A stretch of DNA of 64,000 nt from Streptomyces actinomycinicus. GTDB taxonomy: Bacteria > Actinomycetota > Actinomycetes > Streptomycetales > Streptomycetaceae. Position numbers and translations under genes: made by a program. Positions 38,469 through 46,942 of this stretch are shown piece by piece. The notes beneath the pieces were generated by a model that did not search any database, was not told the origin of the DNA, and saw only the letters and a list, made by a program, of their open reading frames with translations. The stretch is from assembly GCF_016741775.1 (NCBI RefSeq), contig NZ_JAERRK010000008.1, positions 1-64,000 of the forward strand, read 5' to 3'. Every line of letters begins with the position of its first letter. The stretch's first letter is position 1.

Positions 38469-40526
38469 CTACCGGACCGCTGCCGGCTGTGGCGCCGGTG
38501 CGTAGCCCGCGGGCCGGGTGGTGAAGGTGCCCCGGCCCTGCGTGCGGCTGCGCAACCGCGTGGCGTAACCGAACAGTTCGGCCAGCGGCACGGTCGCGGT
38601 CAGGACGGCCGCGCCGCCCCTGCTCTCCGAGCCGCCGACCCGGCCCCGGCGGGCGGCCAGGTCCCCGAGGACCCCGCCGACCGCGTCCTCCGGCACGGTC
38701 ACCGTCACCTCGGCGACCGGTTCCAGCAACACCGTCGTACAGGCCCGCAGGGCGTCGCGGAGGCCGAGCCGGCCGGCGGTGCGGAAGGCCGTGTCGGAGG
38801 AGTCCTTCACATGCGTGGAGCCGTCGGTGAGCGTGACACGCAGCCCGGTCACCGGGTGCCCGGCGAGCGGTCCCTCGGCGAGGGCGTCCCGGCAGCCGGC
38901 CTCCACCGCGCGCACGTACTCCTGCGGCACCCGCCCGCCGACCACGGCGGAGCGGAACTCGAAGCCGGTGACGCCGGCTTCGGGCCCGAGCGGTTCCACG
39001 TCGAGCACGACATGGGCGAACTGCCCCGCCCCGCCATCCTGTTTGACGTGCCGGAACACGAACCCGCTCACTCCGCCGACGACCGTCTCCCGGTAGGCGA
39101 CCCTGGGGCGGCCCACGGTGACCTCCGGGCCGCCGTCGCGGCGGATCTTCTCCACCGCGACCTCCAGGTGGAGTTCGCCCATCCCGGACAGCACGGTCTG
39201 CCCGGTCTCGGCGTCGGTACGCACCACCAGCGAGGGGTCTTCCTCGGCGAGCCGGGCGAGCGCCGTCGCAAGCCGTCCGGTGTCCGTGCTCCGCCGTGCC
39301 TCGACCGCCACGGACACCACGGGGTCGGCGGCCACGGGCGGCTCCAGCAGCAGCGGGGCACCGGCGTCGCACAGCGTGGCGCCGACCCGGGCCGACTTCA
39401 CCCCCGCGAGCGCGACGATGTCGCCCGCCACGGCCCGGTCCAGCTGGACGTGCCGGTCCGCCATGACCCGCAGGATCCGCGCCACCCGCTCGCCGCGCCC
39501 GTTGCCCGGGTCCCACACGGTGTCCCCTTTCTCGATCGTGCCCGAGTAGACGCGCGCATAGGCGAGCCGCCCGGTGCCGGTCGCGGTCACCTTGAACACC
39601 AGCCCCGCGAAGGGCACTTCCGGATCGGCGGCCCGGCGCTGCTCGGCGCCCTCGTGGACCCCGCGCACGGCGGGTACGTCCAGCGGAGACGGCAGGTAGG
39701 CCAGCACCGCGTCCAGCAGCGGTTCGATGCCGCGGTTGCGGTAGGCGGAGCCGCACAGCACGACGACGCCGTCCCCATTGAGCGTGAGGTCGCGCAGTGC
39801 CCGGGTGAGGGTCGCGGCCGAGAGCGTCTCGTGGTCGCAGAACTCCTCCAGGGCGGCCGGATGCCGCTCGGCGACCGCCTCCTCCAGCGCGCGCCGCCGT
39901 CGTACCGCCTCCTCCCGCAACTCCTCGGGCACCGCCTCTTCCACGGCCGCGCTCAGCCCGTCCCGCCACACCAGGGACCGCATCCGCACCAGGTCCACCA
40001 CGCCGGTGAAGCCGTCCTCGGCGCCGATCGGCAGCTGGACGACCAGGGGCGCGGGGTGCAGCCGTTCCCGGATGGAGTCGACGGCACGGTCGAGGTCGGC
40101 CCCGGCGCGGTCCAGCTTGTTGACGAACGCGATCCTCGGCACGCCGTGGCGGTCGGCCTGCCGCCACACCGACTCGCTCTGCGGCTCGACCCCGGCTACG
40201 GCGTCGAACACGGCGACCGCCCCGTCGAGGACGCGCAGCGACCGCTCGACCTCGTCGGCGAAGTCGACGTGGCCGGGTGTGTCGATGAGGTTGATGCGGT
40301 GGCCGTCCCAGGTGCAGGTCACCGCGGCGGCGAAGATGGTGATGCCGCGGTCGCGTTCCTGCGGGTCGAAGTCGGTGACGGTCGTGCCGTCGTGCACCTC
40401 GCCCCGCTTGTGGGTGGTGCCCGTCGCGAAGAGGATCCGCTCGGTGACGGTGGTCTTGCCCGCGTCGACGTGGGCGAGGATGCCGAGGTTGCGTACGGCG
40501 GCGAGGTGGTCGGTGTGGTTGCGCAC
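38469..40526 (-). CDS. Elongation factor G-like translational GTPase (paralogue)
   Basis: A 685-residue translational GTPase with all G motifs: AHVDAGKT (G1, ~18-25), RGIT (G3-adjacent switch, ~60), DTPGHVDFADE (G3, ~82-92), NKLD (G4, ~135-138), then domains II-V including STHVKDSSD in domain IV. The sequence is EF-G-like, although ribosome-protection relatives such as TetM cannot be ruled out without a tree. It is not in the str operon context (no rpsL/rpsG/tuf), so it is a second copy, probably EF-G2-like. ATG 40526 has weak ribosome-site support. Possible roles include stress translation or antibiotic tolerance. Confidence 0.9.
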   Translation of the reverse strand: MRNHTDHLAAVRNLGILAHVDAGKTTVTERILFATGTTHKRGEVHDGTTVTDFDPQERDRGITIFAAAVTCTWDGHRINLIDTPGHVDFADEVERSLRVLDGAVAVFDAVAGVEPQSESVWRQADRHGVPRIAFVNKLDRAGADLDRAVDSIRERLHPAPLVVQLPIGAEDGFTGVVDLVRMRSLVWRDGLSAAVEEAVPEELREEAVRRRRALEEAVAERHPAALEEFCDHETLSAATLTRALRDLTLNGDGVVVLCGSAYRNRGIEPLLDAVLAYLPSPLDVPAVRGVHEGAEQRRAADPEVPFAGLVFKVTATGTGRLAYARVYSGTIEKGDTVWDPGNGRGERVARILRVMADRHVQLDRAVAGDIVALAGVKSARVGATLCDAGAPLLLEPPVAADPVVSVAVEARRSTDTGRLATALARLAEEDPSLVVRTDAETGQTVLSGMGELHLEVAVEKIRRDGGPEVTVGRPRVAYRETVVGGVSGFVFRHVKQDGGAGQFAHVVLDVEPLGPEAGVTGFEFRSAVVGGRVPQEYVRAVEAGCRDALAEGPLAGHPVTGLRVTLTDGSTHVKDSSDTAFRTAGRLGLRDALRACTTVLLEPVAEVTVTVPEDAVGGVLGDLAARRGRVGGSESRGGAAVLTATVPLAELFGYATRLRSRTQGRGTFTTRPAGYAPAPQPAAVR

Positions 40527-40879
40527 GGCCCGGTGCCTTTCGGGGAAACGGTGCTGAAAAGGGCAGCGCGATTTCCCGTGCGCCGTTCGGAGCGGACGGT
40601 ACGGCGCCGGCCGGGCGGGATGCCGGGCAGGGCGCCGGGGTGTCAGCGGGGCGTCACGGGTTCCGGTGCCGGCCGCGCAGCGGGCACCGGCCGGACGAGG
40701 ACACGAGGATCACCTCGTACCGGGAACGGGGAGCCATGACAGCGGTGCGCTCGTACACGGCCTGGCCCCCCTCGCTCGTCGTTCCGGTCCCGACCGGCGG
40801 CCCCGCTGCGGGGCGGCGCCGGTTGCGTGGTGAGTCTAGGCAGGGCGGTCGGGCGGGGGCATGCGATTTTCCGCGGCGG
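40527..40879. other. Intergenic region upstream of EF-G paralogue
   Basis: 353 bp. It should hold the EF-G-like promoter. A rightward ATG at 40736 with GGGGAG before it opens a frame starting MTAVRSYTAWPPSL, but it runs into the regulator remnant and NIPSNAP region with no recognisable domain, so I do not call it a gene. Confidence 0.4.
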
Positions 40880-41009
40880 TCATCCGTAACGGGCGGCGAG
40901 TGTCCGTACCGTTCCTGCGATGCGGGTGCGGAGTTCGGGCGGTGCCAGGACCTCGACGTCGCCGCCCAGCCGGAGGAACTCGCCGTGGGCGTGGTCGATC
41001 GACTCGATG
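40880..41009 (-). pseudogene. 3' remnant of a WYL-domain (YafY-type) transcriptional regulator
   Basis: The minus strand encodes about 42 residues, IESIDHAHGEFLRLGGDVEV followed by LAPPELRTRIAG and LAARYG, then TGA. This is the C-terminus typical of WYL/YafY regulators. Upstream of residue I the frame continues antisense through the NIPSNAP gene with no similarity, so the gene's 5' part (HTH and most of WYL) has been lost and the junction falls at ~41007, exactly at the start of the NIPSNAP gene. Confidence 0.7.
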
Positions 41010-41561
41010 GGCACCCGGATCGTCGAACTCCGGCAGTACACCCTGCGGCCGGGGGCCCGGGAGACGCTGGTCGAGCTGTTCGAGCGGGAGTTCGTGACCG
41101 GGCAGCAGGCGGCCGGCATCACGGTCGGCGGCCGGTTCCGGGACCTGGACGACCCGGACCGCTTCGTCTGGCTGCGCGCCTTTCCCGACATGGCGCACCG
41201 CCGGCGGGCGCTGGAGGCGTTTTACACCGGCCCGGTCTGGCGGAGGCACCGCGACGCGGCCAACGCCACCATGGTCGACAGCGACGACGTCCTGCTGCTG
41301 CGGGGTCCTGGCTTCGCACCGCAGCCGGGCACCCGCGAGGTGGTCACGACGATCTGCCATCCGTCCGACGCGGCCGCCTTCGCGGCGTACGCCGCCCGGC
41401 ATCTGGGCCCGGGCCATGCGCTGCACCGCACCGAGCACGCCGAGAACGACTTCCCCCGCCTGCCCGTCCGCACCGGTGAGGACGTCCGGGTCTGGTTCGG
41501 ACCGTCCGAGCCACCGCCCTGGCCGGCCCAGCGGCTGCGGCTGGAGTCCGTGACGCCTTGA
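41007..41561 (+). CDS. NIPSNAP family protein
   Basis: A 184-residue protein with the NIPSNAP dimeric alpha/beta-barrel start (IVELRQYTLRPGARETLVELFE), DRFVWLRAFPDMAHRRRALEAFY and a second, diverged barrel in the C-terminal half. The exact biochemical function of bacterial members is unknown. ATG 41007 begins the conserved domain, but there is no clear ribosome site or promoter because the sequence immediately upstream is the antisense of a truncated WYL regulator. Expression may therefore depend on a fortuitous or distant promoter. Confidence 0.85.
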   Translation: MGTRIVELRQYTLRPGARETLVELFEREFVTGQQAAGITVGGRFRDLDDPDRFVWLRAFPDMAHRRRALEAFYTGPVWRRHRDAANATMVDSDDVLLLRGPGFAPQPGTREVVTTICHPSDAAAFAAYAARHLGPGHALHRTEHAENDFPRLPVRTGEDVRVWFGPSEPPPWPAQRLRLESVTP

Positions 41562-41575
41562 CCGGGGACGACTGG

Positions 41576-41671
41576 GCCGAAACCGCACTCGCCCAGAGTC
41601 GGCCTCGGCCGAAACCGCACTCGCCCAGAGTCGGCCTCGGCCGAAGCCGGACTCGCCCGGAGCAGCACTCG
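41576..41671 (+). repeat. 32-bp tandem repeat (three copies)
   Basis: GCCGAAACCGCACTCGCCCA-containing units start at 41576, 41608 and 41640 (the third diverged), 15 bp after the NIPSNAP stop. Each is bounded by CCGA and TCGG, which could fold as small hairpins. Confidence 0.85.
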
Positions 41672-41758
41672 GCCGAGCTTGCCCTTCCCGTCGAGCGCAC
41701 TCCAACTCCTAGACTGACGCCGCCACTTCAACCCCTCCACCTGTGACGGAGCACCGGT

Positions 41759-42811
41759 ATGCGCTATCGCGTCCTCGGCAAGACCGGCATCGAGGTCAGC
41801 ACCCACTGCCTGGGCACGATGATGTTCGGATCCTCCGGCAACCCCGACCACGAGGACGGCGCGCGCATCATCCACGCCGCGCTCGACGCCGGCATCAACT
41901 TCGTGGACACCGCCGACATGTACTCGGCCGGCGAATGCGAGGAGATCGTCGGCAAGGCACTCAAGGGCAGGCGGGACGACGTCGTGCTCGCCACGAAGGT
42001 GCACTTTCCGCTGGGTGGCGGACGCAACCGCAGCGGCAACTCGCGCCGTTGGATCCTGCGGGCCGTCGAGGACAGTCTGCGGCGCCTGGACACGGACTGG
42101 ATCGATCTCTACCAGGTGCACCGGCCCGACCACACCACCGACATCGAGGAGACGCTGTCGGTCCTCGGCGATCTGGTGCGGGCGGGCAAGATCCGGGCGT
42201 TCGGCTGCTCCACGTTCCCGGCCGAGGATCTCGTGGAGGCCCACCACGTGGCGGAGCGGCGCGGACTGATGCGAATGCGTACGGAGCAGCCGCCGTACTC
42301 GATCCTCGCCCGCGGTGTCGAACGGTCCGTCCTGCCCACCGCGCAGCGCCTCGGCATGGGAGTGCTGACCTGGTCGCCGCTCGCCTCGGGTTTCCTGTCC
42401 GGCGCCTACCGCCAGGGGCGGCCCGTCGACCTCACCGGCGGCCGCGCCAAGCGCACCCCGCACCGCTTCGACCCCGCCCTCCCGGGCAACGCCGCGAAGT
42501 TCGCCGCGGTCGAGCAGCTCATCGCTCTGGCCGAGGAGACGGGCCGCACCCTGCCGGAACTGGCCGTCGCCTTTCCGCTGGTCCATCCGGCGGTCACGTC
42601 CGTGATCATCGGTCCGCGCACCATGGAGCAGCTCAATTCGCTGCTCGGGGGAGCCGACCTGCTGCTCGAGGACGCGGTGCTCGACCGCATCGACGAGATC
42701 GTGGCTCCCGGCACCGACCTCTATCAGGCCGACGGCGTCTGGCAGCCGACGTCTCTGACCGAGCCCGCCCACCGCCGCCGCCCGTCCGGCGAGCGGGCCG
42801 TCGCGGACTGA
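41759..42811 (+). CDS. Aldo/keto reductase
   Basis: A 350-residue NADPH-dependent TIM-barrel reductase with the catalytic tetrad Asp50, Tyr55, Lys80 and His121 (FVDTADMYSAGE, ATKV, QVHRPD), closest to the AKR11/AKR12-like bacterial group (YghZ/YajO type). The cofactor-binding IIGPRTMEQL segment is at ~283-292. ATG 41759 follows GGAGCACCGGT. A TAGACT hexamer at 41710-41715 could be the promoter -10. It is single and convergent with the tRNA gene. Confidence 0.92.
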   Translation: MRYRVLGKTGIEVSTHCLGTMMFGSSGNPDHEDGARIIHAALDAGINFVDTADMYSAGECEEIVGKALKGRRDDVVLATKVHFPLGGGRNRSGNSRRWILRAVEDSLRRLDTDWIDLYQVHRPDHTTDIEETLSVLGDLVRAGKIRAFGCSTFPAEDLVEAHHVAERRGLMRMRTEQPPYSILARGVERSVLPTAQRLGMGVLTWSPLASGFLSGAYRQGRPVDLTGGRAKRTPHRFDPALPGNAAKFAAVEQLIALAEETGRTLPELAVAFPLVHPAVTSVIIGPRTMEQLNSLLGGADLLLEDAVLDRIDEIVAPGTDLYQADGVWQPTSLTEPAHRRRPSGERAVAD

Positions 42812-42852
42812 GCCCGCCGACGGCCGGGCCGGGAGCGGGCGACAACGACGAA

Positions 42853-42883
42853 ATGCCGGCGAGTCTCATGACTCGACCGGCAT
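42853..42883 (-). terminator. Terminator downstream of tRNA-Leu
   Basis: Inverted repeat ATGCCGGCGAGTC / GACTCGACCGGCAT with a 4-nt loop and one bulged base. On the minus strand the hairpin is followed by TTTCGTCGTTGT, a U-rich tail, 38 nt after the tRNA end. It may also serve the aldo/keto reductase gene. Confidence 0.75.
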
Positions 42884-42920
42884 TCCAGAGGCACACGAAC
42901 GCATTCGCAAACGTTCCTGC

Positions 42921-43008
42921 TGGTGTCCGAGGGGGGACTTGAACCCCCACGCCCGATAAAGGGCACTAGCACCTCAAGCTAGCGCGTCTGCCATTCCGCC
43001 ACCCGGAC
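42921..43008 (-). tRNA. tRNA-Leu (anticodon GAG)
   Basis: The minus strand folds as a class II tRNA: acceptor stem GTCCGGG/CTCGGAC, D-arm containing GGAATGGCAGA, anticodon stem CTAGC/GCTAG with loop TTGAGGT (anticodon GAG at 42973-42975), a long variable arm TGCCC..GGGCG, T-loop GGTTCAAGTCC and an encoded 3' CCA (42921-42923). It reads CUC/CUU codons. Confidence 0.97.
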
Positions 43009-43496
43009 TAGGTGTCTGTCGCCTTGCGCGGGGTGTTCCCCGCGGCGACATGCACAACAATACCAAGGTTTCGGAGCGCGTTTCACCTGCGTATCCGTCG
43101 GCCGGGCGGCGGCCTGGGGGCGCGTCGGGCAGCCGATTGGCGACCGTATGCAGTCTGCAAGATTCTGCCTACGGTGCGTAGAAGATCACGCAAAGGCGCG
43201 AGACGGCCTCCGGCGCGACGGCGAGGCACCGCTGCCAGGCGCCGGCGTACGCCGTGCCGGGCTCGAGGAGTCCGGCGGCCGGCGGCATGACGGCAGCGGA
43301 TGCGGATGCGGATGCGGATGCGGATGCGGCACGACGGCAGCGGATGCGGCGGCGGCTGTGGCACGGCGGGCAGCGGATGCGGATGCGGGGCCGCCGAACG
43401 GCAATCGGCCGCCTGACCGCGCGCCCCGACTCCCCGCGGTCTCCCCGCCGTCCCCCTCTACGATCTGGTCACGGATCACCGGAGGGGGAACATCGC
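43009..43496. other. Intergenic region between tRNA-Leu and ltrA-like gene
   Basis: 488 bp with no supportable gene. It contains the tRNA promoter (minus strand), an inverted repeat at 43143-43175 (ACCGTATGCAG / CTGCCTACGGT, one mismatch, 11-nt loop), five GCGGAT hexamers at 43296-43325, and TACGAT at 43459-43464 as a possible -10 for the downstream gene. Confidence 0.45.
43296..43325 (+). repeat. Hexanucleotide repeat (GCGGAT)5
   Basis: Five perfect copies of GCGGAT, with further isolated copies at 43341 and 43372-43383, in the leader region of the ltrA-like gene. Confidence 0.9.
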
Positions 43497-44771
43497 ATGC
43501 ACAAGGACGCCGAGCCCGCCCAGAGACCGGCCCGTACGGGCAGCCGTGACGAGGAGCCCGCGGGCCGGAGCGAGGAACCCGGGCGCCGGGCCGAGGAACC
43601 GGCGGGCCGGAGCGAGGAGCCGGGGCGCCGGGTCACCACCCTGGAACTCTTCTTCGACCTGGTCTTCGTCTTCACGCTGACCCAGCTCACCGTCCTGCTG
43701 GCGCACGACCTGTCGTTCGCCACGGCCGGGCGGGTGGCGCTGATCCTCGTCGTCCTGTTCTGGATGTACGGCGCGTACGCCTACCTCACCAACCAGGTGC
43801 CGCCCGACCGCCCGTCCCGGCGGCTGCTCCTGATGCTCGGCATGGGGGCCTTCCTGGTGTGCGCGCTCGCGATACCCCGCGTCTTCGAGGACACCGGGGT
43901 GGTCTTCGGTCTGGGGCTCCTGCTCGTGGTGATCGTGCACACCGTGCTGTACACACGCAGCCACGGCTGGGACTCCGTCTGGTACGGCGTCCCGAACGCG
44001 TCGGCCGCCCTGGCCGTGACGGCCGCGGGCGCCACCGGCGGCCTCGCGGCGGACGGACTGTGGCTGCTCGCGATCGCCCTGCAGTTCGTCACCCCCTTCG
44101 TCGCCGAGCACGGTCCCGGCCGCAGGGACGGGCGCAGCGCGGCCACGCTCCGGGTGCAGCTGGGCGCCCTGGACCCGGCGCACTTCGTGGAGCGGCACGG
44201 GCTGCTGCTGATCATCGCGTTCGGCGAGTCGGTGATCTCCATCGGTGTCGGCATCGGTGATCTGCCGCTCACGGCGGGGCTGTTCAGCGGGGCGTTCCTC
44301 GCGCTGGCACTGGCGGTCGCGCTGTGGTGGACGTACTTCGTGCGGGACGAGGAGGCCGCCGAGTCCGTGTTCCGCGCGACCGCGGCACCGCAGCGCTGGC
44401 GGCTGGCGATGAACGCCTACTACTACGCCTTCCTGCCGATGCTGCTGGGCATCGTCTATCTGGCCGCCGGGGTGAAGAAGACCCTGGGGCACCTCGGCGA
44501 CCACCCGCACCGGGGCCCGGCGCTGGCGCTGGCGGGCGGTGTGGCCCTGTTCCTGGCGGGTGACGCGGTGTTCCGGCGGACCCTCGGCCTGCGCCCGGTC
44601 CGCTTCCGCGCCGCCGCGGCTCCGGTGGCCCTGCTGACCGCCCTGCCGGGCACCCTGCTGCCCGCGTACGCCGAACTGCTGGCCCTGGTGGCGCTGCTGA
44701 CGGTCATGCTGGCGGTGGAGGCGCGGTGGTGCACGACGCCGTCCCCGGCCCGGGAGCGGGCCGGCGGCTAG
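43497..44771 (+). CDS. ltrA: Low-temperature-requirement A (LtrA) family membrane protein
   Basis: A 424-residue multispanning membrane protein. After a ~45-residue Glu/Arg/Pro N-terminal tail the LtrA signature TTLELFFDLVFVFTLTQLT begins, followed by some 10-12 hydrophobic segments and ERHGLLLIIAFGESVISIG at mid-protein, both family hallmarks. Molecular function is not established. ATG 43497 has GGAGGGGG 8 nt upstream, which rejects the longer frame. The tail is encoded by two copies of a 42-bp repeat (43551-43634). Confidence 0.93.
   Translation: MHKDAEPAQRPARTGSRDEEPAGRSEEPGRRAEEPAGRSEEPGRRVTTLELFFDLVFVFTLTQLTVLLAHDLSFATAGRVALILVVLFWMYGAYAYLTNQVPPDRPSRRLLLMLGMGAFLVCALAIPRVFEDTGVVFGLGLLLVVIVHTVLYTRSHGWDSVWYGVPNASAALAVTAAGATGGLAADGLWLLAIALQFVTPFVAEHGPGRRDGRSAATLRVQLGALDPAHFVERHGLLLIIAFGESVISIGVGIGDLPLTAGLFSGAFLALALAVALWWTYFVRDEEAAESVFRATAAPQRWRLAMNAYYYAFLPMLLGIVYLAAGVKKTLGHLGDHPHRGPALALAGGVALFLAGDAVFRRTLGLRPVRFRAAAAPVALLTALPGTLLPAYAELLALVALLTVMLAVEARWCTTPSPARERAGG
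43551..43634 (+). repeat. 42-bp tandem repeat (two copies) in ltrA-like gene
   Basis: Two copies (43551-43592 and 43593-43634) encode the 14-residue unit EEPAGRSEEPGRRA in the hydrophilic N-terminal tail. Confidence 0.88.
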
Positions 44772-44789
44772 CCGGGGGTGTTCAGACGC

Positions 44790-45467
44790 TCAGGCCTCGG
44801 GGCGGTCGTGGTACGACCGCCGGGTGTGCTCGGTGTGTTCGCGCATCAGACGCATGGCACGCTGCTCGTCCCGGTCGGCGAGCGCGGTGATCAGCTCGCG
44901 GTGCTCGGTCCATGACTGACGGCCGCGCTGCCGGGCCACCGGCGTGTAGTACCAGCGGACCCGCCGCTCCACCTGGGCGGCGAGTTCGGCGAGGACCGTG
45001 TTGCCGGCCAGTTCCATCACCTTGGCGTGGAAGGCCGCGTTGAGGGCGACCGCGGCGTCCACGTCCTCGGCGGCCACCGCCTTCTCGCCCTCGGCGCACA
45101 GCTCCTCGAGGGCGGCGATGCCGGGGCTGCCCGCGTGGGCGGCGGCCAGCCGGGCCGCCTCCGCCTCCAGCAGCGTGCGGACGGTGAGCAGCTGGTCGGC
45201 CTCCTCCTCGGCGGGCTCGTGCACGAACGCGCCCTGGGCGGGGCGCAGATCGACCCAGCCCTCGGTGTTGAGCCGCTGCAGTGCCTCGCGCACGGGCTGC
45301 CGGGAGACGCCGAGGTGCCCCGCGAGTTCGCTCTCCACGAGGTGCTGGCCCGGCTGGAGGGCGCGGGTGGTGATGAGTTCCAGCAGCGCCTCGTACACGC
45401 GCTCGCGCAGCGGGCCGGGCCGTTCGAGCCTGGGCACCGCCCCCTGCGGCAGTCCGGTCGACCACAT
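44790..45467 (-). CDS. GntR family regulator (FadR/FCD subfamily)
   Basis: A 225-residue regulator with an N-terminal winged helix (residues ~20-85, ESELAGHLGVSRQPVREALQRL) and an all-helical FCD effector domain whose His residues (FHAKVME, EHRELI, EHTEHTRR) can coordinate a metal and a carboxylate ligand. ATG 45467 has AGGAAGG 6 nt upstream. Convergent with ltrA (18 bp) and separated from the FabH-like gene by a minisatellite. The target operon is not evident. Confidence 0.92.
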   Translation of the reverse strand: MWSTGLPQGAVPRLERPGPLRERVYEALLELITTRALQPGQHLVESELAGHLGVSRQPVREALQRLNTEGWVDLRPAQGAFVHEPAEEEADQLLTVRTLLEAEAARLAAAHAGSPGIAALEELCAEGEKAVAAEDVDAAVALNAAFHAKVMELAGNTVLAELAAQVERRVRWYYTPVARQRGRQSWTEHRELITALADRDEQRAMRLMREHTEHTRRSYHDRPEA

Positions 45468-45580
45468 CGCGGTCCTTCCTGGGCATTCGGAACGCGTAGG
45501 CGCTGGACGCTCAGCATCTGCTCGTGTCCACAGTCTACGGTGCGCAGGATCCACGGACCGGGCGCACGGGGAGCCGGCGC

Positions 45581-45758
45581 CAGACCCGCGATGGCGCGGT
45601 CGAGCCCCTGCGACGTCTCAGGCCCACGATGGCGACGGTCGAACCCCGGCGACGCCTCAGGCCCACGATGGCGACGGTCTAGCCCCGGCGACGCCTCAGG
45701 CCCACCATGGCGACGCCTCAGGCCCACCATGGCGACGGTCGAACCCCGGCGACGCCTC
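45581..45758. repeat. 39-bp minisatellite (four full copies and one truncated)
   Basis: Units start at 45581 (diverged), 45620, 45659, 45698 (lacking 17 bp in the middle) and 45720. Consensus includes AGGCCCACGATGGCGACGGT and CCCCGGCGACGCCTC. The last unit reaches the stop codon of the FabH-like gene. Confidence 0.9.
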
Positions 45759-46704
45759 ACGGGCAGCGCACGACCTGCCCGGCGTACGACAGGTTGCCGC
45801 CGAAGCCGAACAGCAGCACGGGGTCGCCGGCGCGCAGCGCTCCTCGTTCGACCAGCTTGGAGAAGGCGAGCGGGATGCTGGCGGCCGAGGTGTTGCCGGA
45901 CTCGATGACGTCGCGGGCGACGACCGCGTTGACGGCGCCGAGCTTCTCGGCCAGCGGTTCGATGATGCGCAGGTTGGCCTGGTGGAGGACGACCCCGGCC
46001 AGTTCCTCGGGTGCCACCTGGGCCTTCTCGCAGGCGCGGCGGGCGATGGCGGGCAGCTGGGTGGTGGCCCACCGGTAGACGCTCTGTCCCTCCTGGGCGA
46101 ACCGCGGCGGCGTGCCCTCGATCCGTACGGCGTGCCCCATCTCCGGCACCGACCCCCACAGCACCGGGCCGATCCCGGGCTCCTCCCCCGGCGGGCAGGC
46201 CTCGACCACGGCGGCGCCGGCGCCGTCGCCGACGAGGACACAGGTGGTGCGGTCGGTCCAGTCGGTGACGTCGGACATCTTGTCGGCGCCGACGACCAGG
46301 GCGCGGGTGGCCGCCCCGGCGCGGACGGTGTGGTCGGCGGTGGCCAGCGCGTGGGTGAAGCCGGCGCACACCACGTTCACGTCCATGGCCGCGGGCTGCG
46401 GCACGCCGAGCCGGGCCGCGACCCGTGCGGCGGTGTTCGGGGAGCGGTCGATGGCGGTGGAGGTGGCGACCAGGACCAGGTCGATGTCGTGGGGGGCCAG
46501 GCCCGCCGCGGCCAGGGCCTTGGCGGCGGCGTGCGCGGCCAGCTCGTCGACGGGTTCGTCGGGGCCGGCGATGTGCCGGGTGTGGATGCCCACCCGGCTG
46601 CGGATCCACTCGTCGCTGGTGTCCACCATGCCGGCCAGGGCTTCGTTGGTGAGCACCTTGGCGGGCTGGTAGTGACCGATGGCGGCGATGCGCGAGCCGT
46701 TCAT
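45757..46704 (-). CDS. fabH: 3-oxoacyl-ACP synthase III family protein (FabH-like)
   Basis: A 315-residue thiolase-fold condensing enzyme. Catalytic residues are Cys113 (VVCAGFTHAL), His241 (LHQANLRI) and Asn271 (ESGNTSAASIP), all intact, with the C-terminal GFGGNLSYAG glycine loop. It would condense an acyl-CoA starter with malonyl-ACP. It is not next to fabD/acpP/fabF, so it is an accessory FabH, perhaps for a special fatty acid or starter unit. ATG 46704. It is monocistronic; a 39-bp minisatellite directly follows its stop. Confidence 0.92.
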   Translation of the reverse strand: MNGSRIAAIGHYQPAKVLTNEALAGMVDTSDEWIRSRVGIHTRHIAGPDEPVDELAAHAAAKALAAAGLAPHDIDLVLVATSTAIDRSPNTAARVAARLGVPQPAAMDVNVVCAGFTHALATADHTVRAGAATRALVVGADKMSDVTDWTDRTTCVLVGDGAGAAVVEACPPGEEPGIGPVLWGSVPEMGHAVRIEGTPPRFAQEGQSVYRWATTQLPAIARRACEKAQVAPEELAGVVLHQANLRIIEPLAEKLGAVNAVVARDVIESGNTSAASIPLAFSKLVERGALRAGDPVLLFGFGGNLSYAGQVVRCP

Positions 46705-46847
46705 GCCGGGGATCCCCCTCGTTGCCGTGGTAGCGGGATCCCTCAGTCTGATCAGTGACTCGCGGGTACGACGGCAGGTGAAGCCACAGGAATCGGGCGC
46801 CGGGATTGTCGGCTCCCCATCAGAGCGCCGGTCGCGACACGCGTCCC

Positions 46848-46885
46848 ACCGGGCTCATCGGGCTGACCGGGCTCACCGGGCTCAC
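46848..46885 (+). repeat. 9-bp tandem repeat (about four copies)
   Basis: ACCGGGCTC-type units with single substitutions lie in the gap between the FabH-like gene and the formate-dehydrogenase remnant. Confidence 0.75.
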
Positions 46886-46942
46886 GGCCGTACCTCGTAC
46901 GGTGCTCCGCCCGCGCTGCGGCTTCGGCAGACCGGGACGAGC

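Noticed and set aside
40640..41479. 279-residue rightward ORF
   Set aside because: It reads across the regulator remnant in a different frame from the NIPSNAP domain and shows no family signal.
42921..43008. tRNA-Leu as an integration site for a mobile island
   Set aside because: No integrase, direct repeat of the tRNA 3' end, or foreign-looking gene block is visible on either side in this window.
45581..45758. Possible CRISPR array of 39-bp repeats
   Set aside because: Head-to-tail repeats with no spacers and no cas genes; it is a minisatellite.
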